A stretch of 46,420 bases of DNA. Source: Streptomyces sp. MA5143a (GTDB taxonomy: Bacteria > Actinomycetota > Actinomycetes > Streptomycetales > Streptomycetaceae). Positions 8,275-16,326 of the stretch are shown piece by piece (position 1 is the first letter of the stretch; every line of letters begins with the position of its first letter). A model generated the notes under the pieces. That model searched no databases. It saw only the letters and a program-made list of their open reading frames with translations, and was not told the origin of the DNA. Position numbers and translations under genes: made by a program. The stretch covers positions 1-46,420 of the forward strand of contig NZ_OLMK01000083.1 in assembly GCF_900290235.1 (NCBI RefSeq). The letters run 5' to 3'.

Positions 8275-8290
8275 TGTGACTTGAGTCACA
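8275..8290. promoter_or_regulatory. GTGAC/GTCAC palindrome upstream of cdgB (BldD- or Crp-like site)
   Basis: TGTGACTTGAGTCACA is a near-perfect palindrome 170 bases upstream of the cdgB start, in the most AT-rich stretch of the region. It fits the Crp form TGTGA-N6-TCACA and also the BldD form GTGA-N-TCAC. BldD, whose DNA binding depends on c-di-GMP, is known to control Streptomyces diguanylate cyclase genes including cdgB, so BldD is my preferred candidate. The sequence alone does not decide. Confidence 0.55.
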
Positions 8291-8459
8291 GGAGCCATAT
8301 TTTGTTGACCCTGTGTACCGAGTGGGCTTCGCGCTGTGATTCAGTGGCGGGGACGCTGCAAGCTGTAAGCAGGAACTGTAAGCGGTAGTAAGCCCATGAG
8401 TTACGCCGGATAGCAACCCTGGAGCCTGGAGCTGCCACAAGATCTCGGGGGGAGGGCGA

Positions 8460-10253
8460 ATGGAAACCGAGTCGGAGCCTTACGTCCGTCTGACGACGCT
8501 GCGGCAGCTGCACCAGGTGATGGCGGACATGAACACCGCACGCAGCCTGGCCGACACGCTGCAGACCGTCGCCGACGGTGTGGTCAACGGCCTGGGGTAC
8601 GAGCTGGCGTGCGTCAACCTCGTCCGCCCCGACGGAGACCTCGTCGTCGCCGCCCTCTCCGGGAACTCCGCCGCCGAGGCCCTGATCACCGGCCGCGTCG
8701 GCTCCCGCGCCTCCTGGGACCGCCGACTGAACATGGGCGAGGCCTGGGGCGACCTGCGGTTCATACCCCACACCGAGGGCTGGGTCCTCGACGAGGACGA
8801 CGTACCGCAGTGGTACACCGACGGGCCCGCACCCCGCTTCGAGGACGAGTGGCACCCCTCCGACCGCCTCTTCGCGCCGATGTACACCCCCGGCGCCGGC
8901 GGCGCCTCCTGCGGTGAGCTGCTCGGGGTCATCTCCGTCGACCGGCCGCGCAACGGCCGGCGGCCCGGCGCCTGGGGGCGCGAGGCGCTCCAGATGTACG
9001 CCTTCCAGGCCGCCATCGCGATCAGCAACGCGCGTCTACGTGCGAATATGCAGCGCGCACTGGTCAGGCTCGAACGGGAGCAGCAGGCGCTGAGGGCCAG
9101 TGAGGAATCCTTCCGCCAGGCGTTCGAGTACGCCCCGAGCGGGATGGCCATCGCCGAGCTGGGCGGCGACGAGCACGGCCGGATCCTGCGGACCAACGAC
9201 GCGCTGTGCCGACTGCTCGGGCGGCCCGCGTCCGCCATGCGCCGGTACGCCTTCTCCGACCTCGTCCACCCCGAGGACATCGGCACGCTCCTGCGCACCT
9301 CCGCCGAGGGCGGCCGCGCCGAGCTGCGGCTCGGGCGCCGCGACGGCACGTACGTCTGGGTCAGCCTGCGCAACTCCGTCGTGGCCGACGCCGCCGACGG
9401 ACCCCGCTTCCTGCTCACCCACGTCGAGGACATCGAGGAGCGCAAGCGCCGCGAGCTCCAGCTCGCCCACCGCGCCTCCCACGACGCGCTCACCGGCCTG
9501 CCGAACTCCGCGGAGCTGCGCTCCCGGCTCTCCGCCCGCATCTGCCAGCGCCCCCAGGCGCTCCCGGCCGGCGCGGCGGCCGACTCCATGGACGCCACCT
9601 TCGGGGAGAACTTCGGAGACGGCCCCACCGACGGCTTCGGCCAGTACGGCGACTTCGGGATCGCCCAGCACCCGTCCGCCCAGCACCCGTCCGCCCAGCA
9701 CCCGGCCGTCCCCCCGCCGCACCCGTCGTTCGACGCGTACGAGGCCGGCGGGAACGGGGCGCACGCCTTCGACTTCCACGCGGCCACCGGGCCGTACGAC
9801 GCCTTCGACCACCATGTGCACACCGTCGCGCCCGAGAGCGAGCGGGACGACGGCACCAAGGGGCTCGCGGTGCTCTTCTGCGACCTCGACGGGTTCAAGT
9901 CGATCAACGACCGGTTCGGGCACAACGCGGGCGACGCCGTCCTCATCGAGGTGGCCCGCCGGCTCAGCCGGGGCGTCCGCGACGGCGACACCGTCGCCCG
10001 GCTCGGCGGTGACGAGTTCGTCGTCCTCGCCGACGGGCTCGGCCGCGCCGACGCCCAGGACCTCGCCGTACGCCTGCGCAACGAGATCATCCAGCCGATC
10101 CGGGTCGACGGCCGCGCGATGCGCGTCGGCGCCAGTTTCGGCATCGGATGGGCACACTGCGGGATGACGGCGGACGAGGTGTTGAAATCGGCTGACGAGC
10201 GGATGTACGTCGAGAAACGATCTCGTCCCAAACAGCATCGGCGGGCCGGATGA
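8460..10253 (+). CDS. cdgB: Diguanylate cyclase with GAF and PAS domains (CdgB-type)
   Basis: 597 residues without membrane segments, so a cytoplasmic sensor that makes c-di-GMP from two GTP. Order: GAF (about 25-195), short coiled linker, PAS/PAC (about 215-330, EESFRQAFEYAPSGMAIAEL-like start), then GGDEF. The active-site loop GGDEF is at residues 516-520 with RxxD (507-510) five residues before it, so both catalysis and product inhibition should be intact. Between HDALTGLPN (341-349) and FCDLDGFK (about 473) lies an insertion of some 110 residues rich in His, Pro, Gly and Ala with AQHPS repeats. GAF-PAS-GGDEF order and neighbours match Streptomyces CdgB. The ATG at 8460 follows GGGGAGGG. 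c-di-GMP works through BldD in Streptomyces development. Confidence 0.9.
   Translation: METESEPYVRLTTLRQLHQVMADMNTARSLADTLQTVADGVVNGLGYELACVNLVRPDGDLVVAALSGNSAAEALITGRVGSRASWDRRLNMGEAWGDLRFIPHTEGWVLDEDDVPQWYTDGPAPRFEDEWHPSDRLFAPMYTPGAGGASCGELLGVISVDRPRNGRRPGAWGREALQMYAFQAAIAISNARLRANMQRALVRLEREQQALRASEESFRQAFEYAPSGMAIAELGGDEHGRILRTNDALCRLLGRPASAMRRYAFSDLVHPEDIGTLLRTSAEGGRAELRLGRRDGTYVWVSLRNSVVADAADGPRFLLTHVEDIEERKRRELQLAHRASHDALTGLPNSAELRSRLSARICQRPQALPAGAAADSMDATFGENFGDGPTDGFGQYGDFGIAQHPSAQHPSAQHPAVPPPHPSFDAYEAGGNGAHAFDFHAATGPYDAFDHHVHTVAPESERDDGTKGLAVLFCDLDGFKSINDRFGHNAGDAVLIEVARRLSRGVRDGDTVARLGGDEFVVLADGLGRADAQDLAVRLRNEIIQPIRVDGRAMRVGASFGIGWAHCGMTADEVLKSADERMYVEKRSRPKQHRRAG
9661..9705 (+). 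repeat. 15-bp tandem repeat inside cdgB
   Basis: Three copies of a 15-bp unit (CGCCCAGCACCCGTC, last copy diverged) encode the repeated peptide AQHPS in the insertion within the GGDEF domain. In-frame unit length means copy number can vary without breaking the gene. Confidence 0.7.
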
Positions 10254-10296
10254 CCAGAGCCGGGCAGTAGCCCGCCAAGCCGGGAAAAGCGCTGGT

Positions 10297-10317
10297 GAGG
10301 CCCCCGATGAGGGGCCT
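10297..10317 (+). terminator. Terminator of cdgB
   Basis: AGGCCCC and GGGGCCT form a stem with a short CGATGA loop about 45 bases after the cdgB stop. Confidence 0.55.
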
Positions 10318-10328
10318 ACCGGCGCGAT

Positions 10329-10358
10329 GGTGACTCAGGCCACGAGGGCTGAGTCACC
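10329..10358. promoter_or_regulatory. Palindrome GGTGACTCAG-N10-CTGAGTCACC
   Basis: Two perfect 10-bp arms separated by 10 bases, between the cdgB terminator and the next gene (103 bases before its start). The half-site GTGACT is shared with the palindrome upstream of cdgB. It may be an operator of the same regulator with longer spacing (BldD sites vary in spacing) or a second terminator hairpin. Confidence 0.45.
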
Positions 10359-10460
10359 CGTTTGGCTCAGCATGAGCGGGTAGGCTCGCTCTCCTACACC
10401 CCTGTTGCAAGAACCGCCACCCGTACGCCGCATGTACCGCACCGCTGAGGAGACCTAGGG

Positions 10461-11435
10461 ATGACGCCCGGCAACAACGGCGCGAGCACGCCCGAGGACG
10501 ACGACCCGTTCGGCTACCTCTACGCCGACGGCCAGGCCCGTGGCGCCCAGCCGCCCACGGGGAGCTACGGCTACCCCAACGCCGTCAACCGGGTGCGGCC
10601 GGTCGGTGAGCGCCAGTACGGGCAGCAGACCCAGCCGGCCCCCACCCACCAGGCCCCCACCGCGGCGTACGGCCAGGTCCCCCAGCAGAGCGGCTACGGT
10701 CAGCCGAACCCGCACTACCAGGCCCCGGAGTCCTTCTCCGGCGGCGCCGAGACGACCCGTCAGCAGCCGTACGGCAGCGGCGGGGGCGGCGGGCGCGGAC
10801 GCGGCCCCAACACCAAGGGGCTGCTGATCGGCGCGATCGCCGTCGTGGCCGCCGTGGTGATCGGCATCGGCGTCGCCATGATCGGCGGGGACGACAAGGC
10901 GGACGACAACGCCGACGGCGGCCCCTCGACCGCGCCGACGGCCGACCAGAACACCGAGCCCAGCCCGTCGACGACCAAGAAGACCGAGCAGCAGCCCGGC
11001 GAACTCCCCAAGGCGGAGGCCAAGACCCTCCAACTCGGCGGCAACGCCAAGGTCGCCTCCGACATCCCCGGCGCCAAGTCCGAGGGCGGGTTCTACGTCG
11101 GCAACTTCAACTCGGTCGGCTCCTCGGTGACGTGGAAGATGGAGGACGTCCCGGAGGCCGGCAAGTACACGCTGTACGTCCTCTACGGCGTCCCGGGCAA
11201 GGACCAGAACGCCACCCTCACGGTGAACGGCACGGCCCAGACCCGCCCCCTGAACCTGTCCAACTTCTCGAGGGGCCCCGAGGGCGACTACGAGAAGGGC
11301 TGGACGAACACCTTCGCGCTCCTCCAGCTCAACAAGGGCACCAACGAGGTCAAGATCTCGTGCGAGCAGGGCAACTCCTGCGACGTGAACTTCGACCAGA
11401 TGTACCTGGAAAAGGGCTGGAAGAAGAGCAGCTGA
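10461..11435 (+). CDS. Membrane-anchored protein with extracellular CBM-like beta-sandwich domain
   Basis: 324 residues. Residues 1-115 are disordered and rich in Gly, Gln, Pro and Tyr; one membrane helix spans about 120-142; a Ser/Thr/Pro-rich spacer follows; residues 185-322 form a beta-rich domain resembling carbohydrate-binding modules of the CBM6/35 type (GSSVTWKMEDVPEAGKYTL, then NFDQMYLEKG). Cys301 and Cys307 could form a disulfide outside the cell. No catalytic residues are evident. Topology is likely cytoplasmic N-terminus with the domain in the wall. The ATG at 10461 has GAGGAGA upstream. It follows cdgB in the same direction but with its own leader. Confidence 0.75.
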   Translation: MTPGNNGASTPEDDDPFGYLYADGQARGAQPPTGSYGYPNAVNRVRPVGERQYGQQTQPAPTHQAPTAAYGQVPQQSGYGQPNPHYQAPESFSGGAETTRQQPYGSGGGGGRGRGPNTKGLLIGAIAVVAAVVIGIGVAMIGGDDKADDNADGGPSTAPTADQNTEPSPSTTKKTEQQPGELPKAEAKTLQLGGNAKVASDIPGAKSEGGFYVGNFNSVGSSVTWKMEDVPEAGKYTLYVLYGVPGKDQNATLTVNGTAQTRPLNLSNFSRGPEGDYEKGWTNTFALLQLNKGTNEVKISCEQGNSCDVNFDQMYLEKGWKKSS

Positions 11436-11459
11436 GGCCCTGAGCGGGCCCAGCCCCCC

Positions 11460-12386
11460 TCAGGCCGCGCTGACCTCCCCCGTCACCGCCACCTGCGTCC
11501 GCAGTTCGTCGTAGGCCCGCTGGTCGAACTCGCCCGCCGCCGGGGCCAGTACGGTCGCCGCCGACAGGGCTGTCGCCCGGGTGAGGCGGTCGGGCCAGGG
11601 GAGGTGTTCCACCAGGCCCGACAGGAGGCCCGCGACCACCGCGTCGCCGGCGCCGGTGGGGTTGCCGCGGTAGCGGCGGGGCGGGGTCGCCCGCCAGTGG
11701 CCCTCGGGTGTGTGGGCGAGGAGACCGTCGGGGCCGAGCGAGGCGACGACCGCCTGGGCACCCCGGCGGCGCGCGTCACGTGTCGCGCGGGACGGCTCGT
11801 GGGAGCCGGTGAGCTCGGCGAGTTCCTCGGCGTTCGGCTTCACCACGTCGGGGCGCGCCGCCACCCCGCGCCGCAGCGGCTCACCGCTGGTGTCCAGCAG
11901 GACGGGGACGGCCAGGGTGCGTGCCGTGCGGATCAGCCCCGCGTACGCGCCCACCGGCACCCCCGGCGGCAGGCTGCCGCACAGGGCCACCGCCGAGGCG
12001 GACCGCAGCAGGACCTCGTACGCCTCCTGGAACGCTGACCACTCGGCCGGGGCGATGATCGGGCCGGGTTCGTTGAGCTGAGTCGTGTCACCGGTGGCGT
12101 CGACGACCGCGATCGTCCGGCGCGTCGCGCCCGCCACCGGGACCAGCGCGTCCACGATGCCCGGCGTCCGGGTGAGCCCCTCCTGGACGGCGCGTCCGGT
12201 GCCGCCGCCGACGAAGCCGGTGACCGTCACCTCATGGCCGAGGGCGGCGAGCACGCGGGCCACGTTCAGGCCCTTGCCGCCGGGGCGTTGGATCACCTCG
12301 GTCACCCGGTGCGTGGCATGGGGCCGGAGGGCCCGTACGCGGTGGGTGATGTCGAGAGCGGTGTTCAGCGTGACCGTGAGGATCAC
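11460..12386 (-). CDS. 1-phosphofructokinase-family hexose kinase (PfkB/ribokinase superfamily)
   Basis: 308 residues. The N-terminus MILTVTLNTALDITHRV and the GGKGLNVARVL motif (36-46) are typical of the FruK/LacC branch, and the C-terminal catalytic motif GAGDAVVAGLLSG (near residue 245, Asp as general base) is intact. It should phosphorylate a sugar or sugar phosphate using ATP. Next to nagA and nagK, an amino-sugar or tagatose-type substrate is plausible, but sequence does not fix it. It starts with GTG at 12386 and converges with the membrane protein gene (24-base gap). A strong nagA terminator upstream indicates separate transcription. Confidence 0.8.
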   Translation of the reverse strand: MILTVTLNTALDITHRVRALRPHATHRVTEVIQRPGGKGLNVARVLAALGHEVTVTGFVGGGTGRAVQEGLTRTPGIVDALVPVAGATRRTIAVVDATGDTTQLNEPGPIIAPAEWSAFQEAYEVLLRSASAVALCGSLPPGVPVGAYAGLIRTARTLAVPVLLDTSGEPLRRGVAARPDVVKPNAEELAELTGSHEPSRATRDARRRGAQAVVASLGPDGLLAHTPEGHWRATPPRRYRGNPTGAGDAVVAGLLSGLVEHLPWPDRLTRATALSAATVLAPAAGEFDQRAYDELRTQVAVTGEVSAA

Positions 12387-12484
12387 CCGGGGCTACCCCC
12401 TCGAATTCGACGGCGCGACGCGTTCGGTCTTCGTTGACATCAGAATGCGCTCGGCGACAGCTGTTGCGGAGGCTCGATCATGCC

Positions 12485-12526
12485 AAAAGAGCGGCGGTCG
12501 GCCCAGTCCCCGGGGCCAACCGCCGC
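12485..12526 (-). terminator. Rho-independent terminator of nagK-nagA
   Basis: On the minus strand a 14-bp stem (GCGGCGGTTGGCCC with one mismatch to its partner) is followed by TCTTTT, a real U-tract, 97 bases after the nagA stop. A smaller hairpin, TCCGCACC/GGTGCGGA, lies at 12529-12557 just before it. Confidence 0.8.
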
Positions 12527-12622
12527 ACTCCGCACCACCCGTCAACAACGGTGCGGATCGGTTGGGTTGGGGATCGATCGACCCCACCGTTCGCCGTCCG
12601 CCGTTGGCCGGCCGCCGTCGGT

Positions 12623-13870
12623 TCAGCTCGCGAAGGGGTCCACCACCCACTCCCCCTTGCGCAGGACGCCCTTCAGTGCGAAGTCCGCGTCGAGGAGGAC
12701 GACGTCGGCGTCCTTGCCCGGCTCCAGGGAGCCGATCCGGTCGTCCAGGCCGAGGAGCCTGGCCGGGTTGGCGGAGAGCGCGGCGACGACGGACTCGACG
12801 GGGAGGCCGTCGAGGGTGACCGCCCGCCGGAAGGCGCGGTCCTGGGTGAGGGTCGAGCCGGCGATGGAGCCGCCCTCCACCAGGCGGGCCACCCCGTCGG
12901 CGACCTCCACCTCCAGCGGGCCCAGCATGTAGCGGCCGTCGCCGAAGCCGGCCGCGTCCATCGCGTCGGTGATGAACGCCACCCGCTCGGCACCCGCGTG
13001 ACGGAACGCCAGCTGGAGGGCGGCCGGATGCAGATGCGTGCCGTCGTTGATCAGCTCGACGGTGATCCGCTCGTCCTCCAGGAGCGCCGCGATCGGGCCG
13101 GGGTCGCGGTGGCCCAGCGGGGGCATCGCGTTGAACAGGTGCGTGGCCACGGTCGCGCCCGCCTCGATGGCCCGCACGGTCTGCTCGTACGTGGCGTCCG
13201 TGTGCCCGATCGCCGCGAGGACGCCGTGCTCGGCGAGGAGCCGTACGGAGTCCAGGCCGCCGGGAAGTTCGGTGGCCAGGGTGACCATGCTCGCCCTGCC
13301 GCGTGCCGCGTCGACCAGTTTGCGGACCTCGGCCGGGTCCGGGTCGCGCAGCAGCGCCTCGGAGTGGGCGCCCTTGCGGCAGGGGGAGATGAACGGGCCC
13401 TCGAAGTGGATGCCCGCGATGTCGCCCTGCTCGGCGAGTTCGGAGAGGAGCCCGGCGCGATGGGCGAGACCGTCCATGTCGCCGGTGACGGTGGAGGCGA
13501 CGAGGGTGGTGGTGCCGTGCTGACGGTGCGTGTGGATGCCCCGCAGGACGTCCTCGACCGTGCCCGAGGTGAAGGAGGCACCACCGCCGCCGTGGTTGTG
13601 GAGGTCCACGAAACCGGGGACGGCCCACAGGCCGTGGGCCGGAAGGACGGGGGCGTCGGCGGGGGCGTGCTCCGCGATCCGGGTGCCGTCGACCACGACC
13701 CGGCCGTTCTCGACGATGCCGGTGGGGAGGACGACGTCGACGCCCTCCAGGACGTAGGGCCGCGCCGTCGACGGGGACCGCGGGTGCGTGGGGGCTGGTC
13801 GCGCGGTCGCCCGCGCCCCTTCAGGCAGACTGCTCGGACCGGAAGCGGAAAAGTCCTGCTGGGCTGGCAT
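12623..13870 (-). CDS. nagA: N-acetylglucosamine-6-phosphate deacetylase
   Basis: 415 residues. It removes the acetyl group from GlcNAc-6-phosphate, giving glucosamine-6-phosphate for glycolysis or wall synthesis. Seen: the metal motif HNH (91-93), IHFEGPFI with the metal Glu, GHTDATYE and THLFNAMPPLGH with the metal His residues, and the catalytic Asp in ITDAMDAAG. The start ATG shares one base with the nagK stop (TGATG), which supports it and implies translational coupling. The enzyme fold begins near residue 39; residues 1-38 are extra compared with the usual family length of about 380. Part of that extension is encoded by a copy of the dispersed GC-rich intergenic repeat (13784-13826). 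Confidence 0.9.
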   Translation of the reverse strand: MPAQQDFSASGPSSLPEGARATARPAPTHPRSPSTARPYVLEGVDVVLPTGIVENGRVVVDGTRIAEHAPADAPVLPAHGLWAVPGFVDLHNHGGGGASFTSGTVEDVLRGIHTHRQHGTTTLVASTVTGDMDGLAHRAGLLSELAEQGDIAGIHFEGPFISPCRKGAHSEALLRDPDPAEVRKLVDAARGRASMVTLATELPGGLDSVRLLAEHGVLAAIGHTDATYEQTVRAIEAGATVATHLFNAMPPLGHRDPGPIAALLEDERITVELINDGTHLHPAALQLAFRHAGAERVAFITDAMDAAGFGDGRYMLGPLEVEVADGVARLVEGGSIAGSTLTQDRAFRRAVTLDGLPVESVVAALSANPARLLGLDDRIGSLEPGKDADVVLLDADFALKGVLRKGEWVVDPFAS

Positions 13871-14832
13871 CAGGGGGTTGCCTCCGAAGCGTCCGTGGGG
13901 GTCGTGGGGGTGGTGTCCATGAGGAGGTCCCAGGCCAGGAGGCCGGCGCCGAGGCAGCCCGCCGTGTCGCCGAGGTTCGCCGGGACGAGTGTGGGGACCT
14001 TCTGGAAGGTCACCCGGTGTTCGATGGCGGCCCGTAGGGGGGTGAACAGGGTCTCCCCGGCCTCGGCGAGGCCGCCGCCGATGATCAGGGTGCGGGGGTC
14101 CAGGAGGGTGATCGCGGTGACGAGGCCGTCGGCGAGGGCGTCGACCGCCTCCTGCCAGACGCCGCGCGCCCGCGGGTCGCCGTACTCCACCGCCCGCGCG
14201 CAGTCCGCCGCGTCCGCGCCGGGATCACCGGTCGCCGCGGCCCACGCCTGGCTGACCGCCGCCGCCGAGGCGAAGCGTTCCAGGCAGCCGCGCTGACCGC
14301 AGGGGCACGGGGTTCCCCCGGGGCGTACGACGACGTGGCCGATCTCGCCCGCGAAGCCGTGCGCACCCGCCTCGACCCGGCCCTCGACGCCGATCGCGCC
14401 GGCGATACCCGTGCCGAGCGCCACGAAGAGGAAGCGGTCGGCGCCCAGGCCCGCGCCGACCCGGCCCTCGGCGAGACCGCCGGTGCGCACGTCGTGGCCG
14501 AGGGCGACCGGTATGCCGCCGAGCCGCTCGGCGAGGAGGGCGCGCAGCGGTACGTCGCGCCAGCCGAGGTTGGCCGCGTAGACGGCGACGCCCCGCTCGG
14601 CGTCGACGATGCCGGGCACGGCGACCCCGGCGGCGGACGCGGGCTCGCCGAAGTGCCGCTCGCCGTGGGCGCGCAGCTCGGCGGCGAAGTCGAGGATCGA
14701 CGCCACGACGGCGTCCGGCCCGCGGTCGCGGCCGGTGGCGAGGCGCGCCTGGTGCAGCAGCTCGCCGCCCGCACCGACCAGCGCGGCCTTCATCCCGGTG
14801 CCGCCCACATCGAGGGCGATGACATGTCTCAC
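13870..14832 (-). CDS. nagK: ROK-family N-acetylglucosamine kinase
   Basis: 320 residues. The ATP site ALDVGGTGMKAAL is at residues 6-18, and the ROK zinc motif PCPCGQRGCLERF lies near residue 178. Family enzymes phosphorylate glucose or GlcNAc; translational coupling to nagA and DasR-like sites upstream favour GlcNAc, giving GlcNAc-6-phosphate, the DasR effector precursor. I start at GTG 14832 because the longer in-frame extension to 15129 would run through the operators and into the divergent gene. nagK and nagA form an operon with a one-base overlap. Confidence 0.88.
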   Translation of the reverse strand: MRHVIALDVGGTGMKAALVGAGGELLHQARLATGRDRGPDAVVASILDFAAELRAHGERHFGEPASAAGVAVPGIVDAERGVAVYAANLGWRDVPLRALLAERLGGIPVALGHDVRTGGLAEGRVGAGLGADRFLFVALGTGIAGAIGVEGRVEAGAHGFAGEIGHVVVRPGGTPCPCGQRGCLERFASAAAVSQAWAAATGDPGADAADCARAVEYGDPRARGVWQEAVDALADGLVTAITLLDPRTLIIGGGLAEAGETLFTPLRAAIEHRVTFQKVPTLVPANLGDTAGCLGAGLLAWDLLMDTTPTTPTDASEATP

Positions 14833-14860
14833 GGGGGACAGTGTGGCCCGTGTACCCTCA

Positions 14861-14894
14861 AGAGGTCTAGTCCACTCGCGTGGTGTAGACCTTA
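14861..14894. promoter_or_regulatory. Two adjacent DasR-type operators (dre)
   Basis: The first site, AGAGGTCTAGTCCACT (14861-14876), matches the DasR consensus ACTGGTCTAGACCACT at 13 of 16 positions. A weaker second one is centred on TGGTGTAGACC (14881-14891), 10 of 16. The two also form a larger inverted repeat (GGTCTAGTCCAC and GTGGTGTAGACC). They lie 29 bases upstream of nagK and about 105 upstream of the divergent sugar-binding protein gene. DasR is the GlcNAc-responsive repressor of streptomycetes. Confidence 0.75.
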
Positions 14895-14921
14895 TGAAGA
14901 CGTTCGAGAAGTTGAAGGATA

Positions 14922-14973
14922 AACGGGCTTGAGCGCGAGTCTGTGATCCAGGCTGTTTTGTTCGAAGCCCGTT
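14922..14973. repeat. Inverted repeat in the nagK/solute-binding protein promoter region
   Basis: AACGGGCTT (14922-14930) and AAGCCCGTT (14965-14973) are perfect 9-bp arms 34 bases apart, just upstream of the GTG at 14999. This may be a second operator or a leader stem; no family is recognised. Confidence 0.35.
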
Positions 14974-14998
14974 CGATGAGCGCGACAGGTTTGGGGCA

Positions 14999-16303
14999 GT
15001 GCGAGTGCGACAGCGGCGGACGAAGACCCACACAAGGACCACCTCGACTCTCGCGGCCCTGTCCGCGCTGGGGCTGATGTCCACGCTTGCGGGCTGCGGC
15101 GCCGGGGAGGCGGACGGGCAGAAGGTCACCCTGAAACTGGTGGCCGCCGACTACGGCGACTCGAAGGCCAACAGCTCCCAGAAGTACTGGGACGATCTCG
15201 TCGCGGCGTACGAGGAGGACCATCCCGACGTCGAGGTCGACGTCACCGTGCACTCCTGGAACGACGTCGACCGCGAGGTCAAGGAGATGGTCGACGCCGG
15301 CGAGGCCCCCGACATGGCACAGATCGGCACGTTCGCCGACTACGCCGCCGCCGGGAGGCTCTACGAGGTGGACGACCTGCTCTCCATACCCGTCCAGGGC
15401 AACTTCCTCGGCCAGCTCGCCAACGCGGGCAAGGTACGGCGGGCCTCGTACGGGATGCCGTTCGCCGCGTCCACCCGCGTGCTCTTCTACAACAAGACAC
15501 TGTTCGCCAAGGCCGGGATCGACCACGCCCCGCGCACCTGGGACGAACTGGCCGCCGACGCGGAGGCGCTCCGCGCGGCCGGCACCAAGACCCCGTACGC
15601 GCTGCCGCTCGGGCCCGAGGAGGCCCAGGCCGAGACCATGCAGTGGCTGCTCAGCGGCGGCGCCGGATACGTGGACAACGTCGGCACGTACCAGCTCGAC
15701 TCCGACGACAACGTGCGGACCTTCACCTGGCTGAAGAAGGAACTGGTCGACAAGGGCCTCACCGGGCCGACCGCGCCGGCGAAGCTGAACCGGGCCGACG
15801 CGTTCGACGCGTTCACGCACGGCGAGGTCGGGATGCTCAACGGGCACCCCAGCCTGATGAGGATGGCCGAGGACAAGGGCGTCGAGTTCGGCACCGCCGC
15901 GCTGCCGGGGCGTGAGGGACGGTCGCGGTCGGCCCTCGGGGTCACCGACTGGATGATGGCGTTCAAGCAGAACGGGCACCAGGAGGAGATCGGCGACTTC
16001 CTCGACTACGTCTACGCCGACAGGAACGTCCTCGCGTTCTCCCGCGAGTACGACCTGCTGCCGGTGACGTCGTCGGCGTCGCAGGCGATGGCGGGGGACA
16101 AGGACACCGCCGACCTCGCGCCGTTCCTGACGGAACTCCCCTCGGCCGAGCTGTATCCCGCCGGGAAGACGTCGTGGGCGGAGGTCAGCGCGGCGGTGAA
16201 GCGGGAGATAGGGGCGGCGGTGTCGTCGAACGCGAAGCCGCGGGCTGTGTTGGAGAGGTTGCAGGAGACGGCGACGGTGGCGGAGCGGGACGACAGCCCC
16301 TAG
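14999..16303 (+). CDS. Extracellular sugar-binding lipoprotein (ABC solute-binding family 1)
   Basis: 434 residues. A basic N-terminus and hydrophobic stretch end in the lipobox STLAGC (Cys33). The rest matches family 1 solute-binding proteins (SBP_bac_1): GQKVTLKLVAADYGD, a hinge segment GEAPDMAQIGTFADYAA, and the C-terminal ALGVTDWMMAFKQNGHQEEI. It should bind an oligosaccharide outside the cell and deliver it to an ABC permease, but no permease or ATPase gene follows. Being divergent from nagK across the DasR-like sites, a GlcNAc-containing ligand is likely by context. The GTG at 14999 is preceded by a weak ribosome binding site (GGGG). Confidence 0.85.
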   Translation: MRVRQRRTKTHTRTTSTLAALSALGLMSTLAGCGAGEADGQKVTLKLVAADYGDSKANSSQKYWDDLVAAYEEDHPDVEVDVTVHSWNDVDREVKEMVDAGEAPDMAQIGTFADYAAAGRLYEVDDLLSIPVQGNFLGQLANAGKVRRASYGMPFAASTRVLFYNKTLFAKAGIDHAPRTWDELAADAEALRAAGTKTPYALPLGPEEAQAETMQWLLSGGAGYVDNVGTYQLDSDDNVRTFTWLKKELVDKGLTGPTAPAKLNRADAFDAFTHGEVGMLNGHPSLMRMAEDKGVEFGTAALPGREGRSRSALGVTDWMMAFKQNGHQEEIGDFLDYVYADRNVLAFSREYDLLPVTSSASQAMAGDKDTADLAPFLTELPSAELYPAGKTSWAEVSAAVKREIGAAVSSNAKPRAVLERLQETATVAERDDSP

Positions 16304-16326
16304 GGCGCCCAGTGGCTCGGGGGTGC

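Larger units (their letters stand above)
7927..8459. other. Intergenic region upstream of cdgB
   Basis: Apart from the inverted-repeat element and the palindrome, this 533-base region has an AT-rich block at 8200-8410 that looks like promoter and leader DNA. It includes TTGACC at 8305-8310 and a direct repeat CTGTAAGC (two copies near 8360-8385). The cdgB ribosome binding site GGGGGAGG ends the region. Confidence 0.45.

Noticed and set aside
7863..8388. Short plus-strand frames across the 106-bp element
   Set aside because: They only exist because the element is GC-rich; no start signal or family.
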